Below, piece by piece: positions 14,667 to 19,943 of a stretch of DNA of 19,943 nt. The notes beneath the pieces are model-generated. The model made no database searches. It saw only the letters and a program-made list of their open reading frames with translations, and was not told where the DNA came from. Source of the stretch: ZC4RG20 sp964553875 (GTDB lineage: Bacteria; Pseudomonadota; Gammaproteobacteria; Steroidobacterales; Rariloculaceae); the NCBI GenBank assembly GCA_964553875.1, contig CAZKNH010000076.1, forward strand, positions 1 through 19,943. Reading direction: 5' to 3'. Positions within the stretch are counted from its first letter, which is position 1; the number at the start of each line of letters is the position of its first letter. Made by a program: the position numbers and the translations under genes.

Positions 14667-16113
14667 GGAGACGGCCGGTGCGCTCGGCGCGCCGGCGCGC
14701 CTCGATCGCGATCTCGGGCGCGACGTCGTGCCACGCGAAGCGCCAGCGCCAGTTATCCTCCGTCGACCCGGGCCGGTTCATCCTTGCTTCACTGCCGAGC
14801 CCGAGCAGATCCTGCATCGGCACGACCGCGAGCAGCGCAGGTGACGCGTACGCGGCATCGATCAGCGCGTCCGGCATTTTCGGATCGGCGCCGAACATGT
14901 GCCGAACGCGTGACCGCGTGACGTCGTCGAGCTTCGCGTACCAGCCGACCGCGGTATCGTTGTCGTGGGTGCCCGTGTAGACGACCTGATTCCGACGGTG
15001 ACGCTCGGGCACGTGCGGATTGTCCGGCAAGCCGTCGAACGCGAACTGCAGCACGACCATTCCCGGCAGCTCGAAGCGATCGCGCAGCTCGCGCACCTCG
15101 TCCGTGATCAAACCCAGGTCCTCGGCGACGAGCGGCACATCGCCGAGCCGCGCCTTCAGCGTCGCGAGAAGCTGGTCACCTGGCGCCTTCTGCCAGCGAC
15201 CTTCGCGCGCCGTGGCGGCGGACGCCGGCACCTCCCAGTAAGACTCGAGGGCGCGAAAATGATCGATGCGCAGGAGATCGAATCGCTCGAGCTCGTGCTC
15301 GAGCCGCCGCATCCACCAATCGAACCCCGAACGCTCGTGCGCGGGCCAATCGTACAGCGGGTTGCCCCAGAGCTGACCGTCCTCGTTGAAATAGTCGGGC
15401 GGCACGCCGGCGACCGCCGTGGGCCTGCCGCGATCGTCGACCTGGAAGAGCTCGGGCTGCCACCAGGCTTCGACGCTGTCGAGGTGCACGTAGAACGGCA
15501 GATCCCCGAAAAGGCGCACCCCGCGCGCGTTCGCGTAGCGCTTGAGCGACGACCACGAGAGGTCGAACAGATACTGCTGGAACGCGATCGCGCGGAGCCT
15601 TCCGCGCTCGCCGGCGACGAGCTTCGGCAGCGCAAGAGCGCTCCGCCGCCGCACCTCTTCCGGCCACTCCCACCACGGAGCGCCGTCGTGCTTCGCGTGC
15701 AGCAGCTCGAACAGCGCGTACGGCAAGAGCCACTTGCGCTCGCGCTGCACGAACTCGGCGAACCGGCGCAGCTGCGCGCGGCTCGCACGGTCACGGAAGG
15801 ATCGATACGCGTCGAGCGGCGCCGCATGGACGGCGTCGAACGCCATGCGCTCGGGCAGCTCGCCGAGCTCCGCGAGGCGCGCCGGATCGAGCAACATGGG
15901 GTCGCCTGCGAACGCCGAGCGCAGCGTATACGGCGATCCGTGCAGGTCAGGGGGCCCGAGCGGCAGCGTCTGCCACACGCTGAAGCCGCCGTCGACGAGC
16001 CAATCGACGAAGCGGAGCGCATCGTTGCCGAGCGTGCCGCGCGGTCCCGGCCCCGGCAGAGACGTCGGATGCAGCAGGACACCGGCGCGGCGGCGGGCGA
16101 GGACGTCGCTCAT
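14629..16113 (-). CDS. malQ: 4-alpha-glucanotransferase (amylomaltase)
   Basis: Disproportionates maltodextrins by moving glucan segments between chains and releasing glucose; cytoplasmic GH77 enzyme. The 494 residues match the short bacterial form of about 500. N-terminal marks are RRAGVLLHPTSLPGPGPRG and GSPYTLRSAFAGDPMLLD. The GH77 core is readable: GDLPFYVHLDSVEAW, PPDYFNEDGQLWGNPLYDW, nucleophile D284 in RIDHFRALESYW, acid/base E331 in VAEDLGL and D384 in GTHDNDTAVGWY. The last residues QVSDTVFSEKGA and the stop codon are encoded by the palindromic repeat at 14623-14666, so the native C-terminus may have been replaced. It starts 14 bases after the glgC stop and is probably co-transcribed with it; its ribosome-binding site is weak. 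Confidence 0.95.
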   Translation of the reverse strand: MSDVLARRRAGVLLHPTSLPGPGPRGTLGNDALRFVDWLVDGGFSVWQTLPLGPPDLHGSPYTLRSAFAGDPMLLDPARLAELGELPERMAFDAVHAAPLDAYRSFRDRASRAQLRRFAEFVQRERKWLLPYALFELLHAKHDGAPWWEWPEEVRRRSALALPKLVAGERGRLRAIAFQQYLFDLSWSSLKRYANARGVRLFGDLPFYVHLDSVEAWWQPELFQVDDRGRPTAVAGVPPDYFNEDGQLWGNPLYDWPAHERSGFDWWMRRLEHELERFDLLRIDHFRALESYWEVPASAATAREGRWQKAPGDQLLATLKARLGDVPLVAEDLGLITDEVRELRDRFELPGMVVLQFAFDGLPDNPHVPERHRRNQVVYTGTHDNDTAVGWYAKLDDVTRSRVRHMFGADPKMPDALIDAAYASPALLAVVPMQDLLGLGSEARMNRPGSTEDNWRWRFAWHDVAPEIAIEARRRAERTGRLQVSDTVFSEKGA

Positions 16114-16127
16114 CGGCTCGATCCGCT

Positions 16128-17399
16128 CTAGCCTCTGCTCCCGCCGCGGTGTGCGCCGAGCATGTCGCGAGTAACGAGAGCGATACCTTGCTCGGTGACG
16201 TGGAAACGGCGCCGATCGGCGTCACGGTCGAGGCCGATCACGGTGCCGTCCGGCACGACGGTGTCCTCGTCGATGATCGCCCGCTCGATGTGGCAGTCGC
16301 GCCCGATCGACACGTTCGGCAGCACGACGGATCGATACACGAGCGAGCGTTCCGCGACGCGAACGTTGAAGAACAGCAGCGACTCGCGGACGGTCGCGCC
16401 GGAGACGATGCAGCCGCCGGACACCATCGAGTTGATCGCCGCGCCGCGCCGCCCATCCTCGTCGAGCACGAACTTCGCGCTCGGCACCTGCTCCTGGTAG
16501 GTCCAGATCGGCCACGCGTCGTCGTAGAGGTTGAGCTCGGGGTTCACGTGCACGAGCTCCATGTTGGCGTGGTAGTACGCGTCGACGGTACCGACGTCGC
16601 GCCAGTACGCCTGCGCCTTCGTCTCGATGTCCTGGAACGGATACGCGAACACACGTGCATCCTGGAGCGCATCCGGGATCACGTCGCGGCCGAAATCGTG
16701 GCGCGTGCCCTCGCGCTTCGCGTTGCGCTCGAGCCTCTCGCGCAGGAAAGACGGCTCGAAGACGTAGATGCCCATCGAGACGAGCGCGATGCCCTCGCGT
16801 CCCGGCATCGAGCGCGGATGGGCCGGTTTCTCGTCGAAGCCGATCACGCGGTGCGACGCATCGACGCTCATGACGCCGAACTCGTGCGCTTCGGAGACCG
16901 GTACCTGCACGCCGCCGATCGTGACGTCTGCCCTGCTCTCCTTGTGGAACGCGATCATCGGCCCGTAGTCCATTTTGTAGACGTGGTCGCCCGCGAGCAC
17001 GAGCACGGTCTCCGGCCGGTGTTGCTCGATGAAGTCGAGATTCTGATAGACCGCGTCCGCGGTCCCCCGATACCAGTGCTCGCCGTGCTGCTGCTGCGCC
17101 GGAACGATGTCGATGAACTCGCCGAGCTCACCGTGCAGATACCCCCAGCCGCGGCGCACGTGCTGGATCAGGGATTGGGCCTTGTACTGCGTGAGGATCA
17201 GGATCTGCCGAATCCCCGAGTTCACGCAGTTCGACAACGTGAAATCGATGATCCGGTACTTCCCGCCGAACGGCGTCGCGGGCTTCGCGCGGTTATCCGT
17301 CATGTGCATCAGACGTTGGCCGCGTCCGCCCGCCATGATGACCGCCATCGTGCGGCGCGTGAGCTGACTCACGACGCGATGCACGATGGGCCGTTTCAT
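16128..17399 (-). CDS. glgC: Glucose-1-phosphate adenylyltransferase (ADP-glucose pyrophosphorylase)
   Basis: Makes ADP-glucose and pyrophosphate from ATP and glucose 1-phosphate, the committed step of bacterial glycogen synthesis. The 423 residues match the usual length. The nucleotidyltransferase domain begins AVIMAGGRGQRL, with D138 (LAGDHVYK) and the glucose-1-phosphate lysine K191 (DEKP) at the places of E. coli D142 and K195. WYRGTADAVYQNLD and YWRDVGTVDAYY are present. The C-terminal left-handed beta-helix covers about residues 310-410 (SMVSGGCIVSGATV). At the place of E. coli K39, which binds the activator fructose 1,6-bisphosphate, there is N36 (TDNRAKP), as I recall for many non-enteric enzymes; activation by other metabolites is likely. 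The ATG at 17399 overlaps the stop of a 7-codon ORF. It precedes malQ. Confidence 0.96.
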   Translation of the reverse strand: MKRPIVHRVVSQLTRRTMAVIMAGGRGQRLMHMTDNRAKPATPFGGKYRIIDFTLSNCVNSGIRQILILTQYKAQSLIQHVRRGWGYLHGELGEFIDIVPAQQQHGEHWYRGTADAVYQNLDFIEQHRPETVLVLAGDHVYKMDYGPMIAFHKESRADVTIGGVQVPVSEAHEFGVMSVDASHRVIGFDEKPAHPRSMPGREGIALVSMGIYVFEPSFLRERLERNAKREGTRHDFGRDVIPDALQDARVFAYPFQDIETKAQAYWRDVGTVDAYYHANMELVHVNPELNLYDDAWPIWTYQEQVPSAKFVLDEDGRRGAAINSMVSGGCIVSGATVRESLLFFNVRVAERSLVYRSVVLPNVSIGRDCHIERAIIDEDTVVPDGTVIGLDRDADRRRFHVTEQGIALVTRDMLGAHRGGSRG

Positions 17400-17426
17400 C
17401 TCGCGGAAGCTCCGTTCATCGCCTCG

Positions 17427-17455
17427 AGTATATTGGGCGCCGCGGCGATCGTCGA
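17427..17455 (-). promoter_or_regulatory. Candidate sigma-70 promoter for glgC-malQ
   Basis: On the minus strand TCGACG (17455 to 17450, 4 of 6 to the -35 consensus) is followed after 17 bases by TATACT (17432 to 17427, 5 of 6 to the -10 consensus). Transcription would start near 17420, about 20 bases before the glgC ATG. It lies in the 88-base gap after rluE and would let glgC and malQ be expressed apart from glgX-rluE. Confidence 0.5.
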
Positions 17456-17487
17456 CGCGTAGAAAACGAAATCGGAGCGCATCGCGC

Positions 17488-18135
17488 TCATCCCGCTACG
17501 CGGCCGCGCGCGCTCGTGCCGCGGGCCCCGAGCGCATCGAGCGCGTCATCGATCTCCGTGGCATCCAGCCGGCGCGACTCGCCGGGCGCGAGACCGTCCA
17601 ACGCGAAAGGCCCGACCGACCAGCGGACGAGCCGCAACGTCGGCAGGCCGACGGCGGCCGTCATCCTGCGAACCTGCCGGTTCCGTCCCTCCCTGATCGC
17701 GAGCCGTATCCACGACGTCGGAACCGTCTTGCGGTAGCGGATCGGCGGATCTCGCGGCCACAGCCAGTCGGGCTCGTCGACGCGCTCCGCGCGCGCGGGA
17801 AGCGTCGGTCCGTCGCGGAGCACGACACCGCGCGCGAGCCGCGTGACGGCCTCGTCGCCGGCCTCGCCTTCGACCTGCGCGAAGTACACCTTCTCCGTCT
17901 TCCATCTAGGATCGGCGAGACGCGCCTGCAGCGCACCCGAATCGGTCAGGACGAGCAGGCCCTCGCTGTCGTAGTCGAGACGTCCCGCCGGACGCATCCG
18001 CGGCGCATCGACGTAGTCCGCAAGGCACGCTTTGCCGTCGCTGCTCGTGAACTGGCTCAGCACGCGAAACGGCTTGTTGAAGAGCAGCACGGCGGGCCGG
18101 CGCCGAAGTCCCCTGCGCGCACGCGGACAGCGCAC
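17488..18135 (-). CDS. rluE: 23S rRNA pseudouridine synthase, RluE type
   Basis: Isomerises a uridine in 23S rRNA (U2457 in E. coli) to pseudouridine; member of the RsuA/RluB/E/F family. The 215-residue chain has VLLFNKPFRVLSQFT, the catalytic motif GRLDYDSEGLLVLT with D54, the segment AERVDEPDWLWPRDPPIRYR that is distinctive for RluE, and GRNRQVRRMTAAVGLPTLRL. It starts with GTG at 18135, three bases after the glgX stop; GGAGG inside the last codons of glgX lies 8 bases upstream, so translation is probably coupled. No S4 domain precedes the catalytic domain, as is usual for RluE. Its place inside a glycogen gene cluster has no evident functional link. The basic C-terminal tail (ARGTSARGRVAG) is variable in the family. 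Confidence 0.93.
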   Translation of the reverse strand: MRCPRARRGLRRRPAVLLFNKPFRVLSQFTSSDGKACLADYVDAPRMRPAGRLDYDSEGLLVLTDSGALQARLADPRWKTEKVYFAQVEGEAGDEAVTRLARGVVLRDGPTLPARAERVDEPDWLWPRDPPIRYRKTVPTSWIRLAIREGRNRQVRRMTAAVGLPTLRLVRWSVGPFALDGLAPGESRRLDATEIDDALDALGARGTSARGRVAG

Positions 18136-18138
18136 GGC

Positions 18139-19943
18139 CTACGCCTCCTCGAACACCGCGATCGCATGGCCCGCGAGCGCATACGCGGGCTCGTCGTGGA
18201 GCGGCGCGGCGCTCGGCGGCAGGATGTCGTCGGGCGGCGGCTGCGCGGTATCGACGACGCGTCGCCATCGGCCCTCGGGCATCGGCAGCGCACGCACGTC
18301 GCCGGTCATATTGATCATCACGTGCAGCGCCGGCTCGCCGTCCTCGAGGCCCGCGAGCGTGAAGCAGAGGATCCGCGCTTCCGGGTCGTTCCAGCGCGGC
18401 GGCTCGAGCGTGTCGCCGTACCAGCGAATGCCGCCGCGGCCAGTCTCGTTCGGGTCGATGAAGCGCGTGCGGCGCAGGTTTCGATGGCGCTTCCTGAGCG
18501 CGATCATCTCTCGCGTGAAACGCAGCATCGCGTCGCGCGCGGGATCGCTCGTCCAGTCGATCCAGCTCGTGTCGTTGTCCTGGCAGTACGCGTTATTGTT
18601 GCCGCGCTGCGTGCGCAGCCGCTCGTCTCCCGCCAGCAGCATCGGAATGCCCTGGCTCAACAAGAGCAGCGCGACGAAGTTACGAGCGCGCCGCGCGCGG
18701 AAGCGCTCGATCGCGGGATCGTCGCTCGGACCCTCGACGCCCGAGTTCCAGCTGAAGTCGTGATCGCCGCCGTCGCGGTTGTTCTCGCCGTTCGCCTCGT
18801 TGTGCTTACGGTCATAGCTGACGAGGTCGTAGAGCGTGAAGCCGTCGTGGCACGTGACGAAGTTGATGCTGTTCGTCGGCCGACGGCCGTTCCCGCCGTA
18901 GAGGTCGCTGCTGCCCGTGATCCGGGTCGCGACGTCACCGAGCATGCCGGGATCGCCGCGCAGGAAACGGCGCACCGTGTCTCGATACATGCCGTTCCAT
19001 TCGAGCCACCGAAAGCCCGGGAAGTCGCCGACCTGATAGAGCCCGCCGGCATCCCACGCCTCGGCGATCAGCTTTGCGCGCGCGAGCACGTCCGAGAACT
19101 CCATGCTCCAGAGCACCGGCGCGTGATACATCGGCTCGCCGTTCTCGCCGCGCGACAGCACGCTCGCGAGATCCAGGCGGAAGCCGTCGACGTGCATCTC
19201 GCGCACCCAGTACTCGAGGCAGTTCAGCAGGAAGCGCGCGACGAGCGGATGGTTCGCGTTGACCGTGTTACCGCAGCCCGTGAAGTCGCGGTAGCGGCTT
19301 CGATCCGCGGGGTCGAGGTGATAGAAGAACTCGTTGCCGAAGCCCTTGAACGAGATGACCGGTCCGTCCGCGCCGCCTTCGGCGGTGTGATTCAGCACGA
19401 CGTCGAGGATCACGCCGATGCCGGCGCGGTGCAGCGCCTTCACGAGGTCGCGGAACTCGTTGCGCGCGCTTTCGCCGGCGGCGTAGTGCGGATGCGGCGC
19501 GAAGAAGCCGTACGGGCTATACCCCCAGTAGTTCACGTTGCCGCGCGCGGCCGCGCCGGGCGGCACGTCCTGCCGATCGAACGCCATCACCGGCAGGAGC
19601 TCGACGTCGGTGATGCCGAGCGATTTGAGGTACGGAATCTTCTCGATCAGGCCGCGGAACGTGCCGGGCGCCGCGACACCCGACGACGGATGCCGAGTGA
19701 AGCCGCGCACGTGCAGCTCGTAGATGATGGTGTCCTCGAGCGGGCGCTTGAGCGGCTCATCCCCTTCCCAGTCGTAGCCGTCCGGCTCGACGATGCGGCC
19801 GCGTATCGCGGTCGCGCCGTGGCGGCGGTTCGCCTCGCGGTCCCAGAGCACGTCGCTCACCTCGCGCGCCCACGGGTCGAGCAGCTCGCGCTTCGGATCG
19901 AAACGCAATCCGCGCGCGGGATCGTACGGACCGTCGACGCGCC
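18139..19943 (-). CDS. glgX: Glycogen debranching enzyme (5' end outside window)
   Basis: Hydrolyses alpha-1,6 branches of limit dextrin and glycogen; GH13 isoamylase-type enzyme of the cytoplasm. At least 601 residues lie in the window and the frame continues off the right edge: the first visible residues, RVDGPYDPARGLRFDPKREL, match an internal part of the N-terminal domain of GlgX, so the true start is outside. GH13 regions are readable: ILDVVLNHT; GFRLDLASVLSR with the nucleophile aspartate near 19172; LIAEAWDAGGLYQVG with the acid/base glutamate near 19061; and VTCHDGFTLYDLVSY with the third catalytic aspartate near 18846. The GlgX signature GDERLRTQRGNNNAYCQDND is present, then a C-terminal beta domain. 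It is followed at once by rluE and is the first visible gene of the glycogen cluster. Confidence 0.95.
   Translation of the reverse strand, partial: RVDGPYDPARGLRFDPKRELLDPWAREVSDVLWDREANRRHGATAIRGRIVEPDGYDWEGDEPLKRPLEDTIIYELHVRGFTRHPSSGVAAPGTFRGLIEKIPYLKSLGITDVELLPVMAFDRQDVPPGAAARGNVNYWGYSPYGFFAPHPHYAAGESARNEFRDLVKALHRAGIGVILDVVLNHTAEGGADGPVISFKGFGNEFFYHLDPADRSRYRDFTGCGNTVNANHPLVARFLLNCLEYWVREMHVDGFRLDLASVLSRGENGEPMYHAPVLWSMEFSDVLARAKLIAEAWDAGGLYQVGDFPGFRWLEWNGMYRDTVRRFLRGDPGMLGDVATRITGSSDLYGGNGRRPTNSINFVTCHDGFTLYDLVSYDRKHNEANGENNRDGGDHDFSWNSGVEGPSDDPAIERFRARRARNFVALLLLSQGIPMLLAGDERLRTQRGNNNAYCQDNDTSWIDWTSDPARDAMLRFTREMIALRKRHRNLRRTRFIDPNETGRGGIRWYGDTLEPPRWNDPEARILCFTLAGLEDGEPALHVMINMTGDVRALPMPEGRWRRVVDTAQPPPDDILPPSAAPLHDEPAYALAGHAIAVFEEA

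Noticed and set aside
14965..17462. Long plus-strand frames (14965-16131 and 16149-17462)
   Set aside because: They are antisense to malQ and glgC, both of which show all catalytic motifs; the products are compositionally biased.
19906..19908. TTG at 19908 as the start of glgX
   Set aside because: The frame stays open upstream and encodes RVDGPYDPARG, a conserved internal segment of GlgX, so the TTG is an internal leucine and the gene is cut by the window edge.

Overview
The window is about 20 kb of GC-rich bacterial DNA. It most resembles a Gammaproteobacterium of the kind that carries many TonB-dependent receptors. The evidence is two large outer-membrane receptors with EEVxVTGSRI TonB boxes, an RluE-type pseudouridine synthase, proteobacterial glycogen enzymes and a Cu/Zn superoxide dismutase lipoprotein. 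The taxon cannot be fixed more closely from sequence reading alone. No tRNA, rRNA, CRISPR array, prophage, transposase or plasmid gene was seen.

Layout, left to right. (1) 1-1506, minus: an exported beta-propeller (SMP-30/paraoxonase-like) fused to a SnoaL/NTF2-like domain, cut by the window edge. (2) 1657-3057, plus: glycogen synthase glgA, divergent from it. (3) 3058-3517: a long non-coding leader region with inverted repeats. (4) 3518-7237, plus, and 7354-10236, minus: two convergent TonB-dependent receptors with a perfect GC-rich hairpin between them. (5) 10586-11512, plus, and 11692-12648, minus: two convergent exported alpha/beta-hydrolases, one with a serine and one with an aspartate nucleophile, separated by a strong terminator-like hairpin. 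(6) 12769-13674, plus: a LysR-type regulator divergent from the second hydrolase, with a perfect inverted repeat in the shared control region. (7) 13784-14611, plus: a Cu/Zn superoxide dismutase lipoprotein with a long linker. (8) 14629-19943, minus: a glycogen/maltodextrin cluster in the order glgX, rluE, glgC, malQ; glgX runs off the window.

How the genes work together. GlgC makes ADP-glucose, GlgA polymerises it, GlgX debranches glycogen and MalQ rearranges the released maltodextrins, so both ends of the window serve storage polysaccharide metabolism. The middle looks like an envelope module: two outer-membrane importers, two exported hydrolases, an exported propeller protein, a LysR regulator and a superoxide dismutase. 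A shared role in taking up and hydrolysing an organic compound is possible, but this rests on gene position and signal peptides only.

Most of the window is ordinary in gene content. The points most worth a second look are the propeller-SnoaL fusion, the palindromic repeat that supplies the last residues of MalQ, the superoxide dismutase with its active-site arginine position changed to proline, and the operator-like repeats before both receptor genes and the LysR gene.
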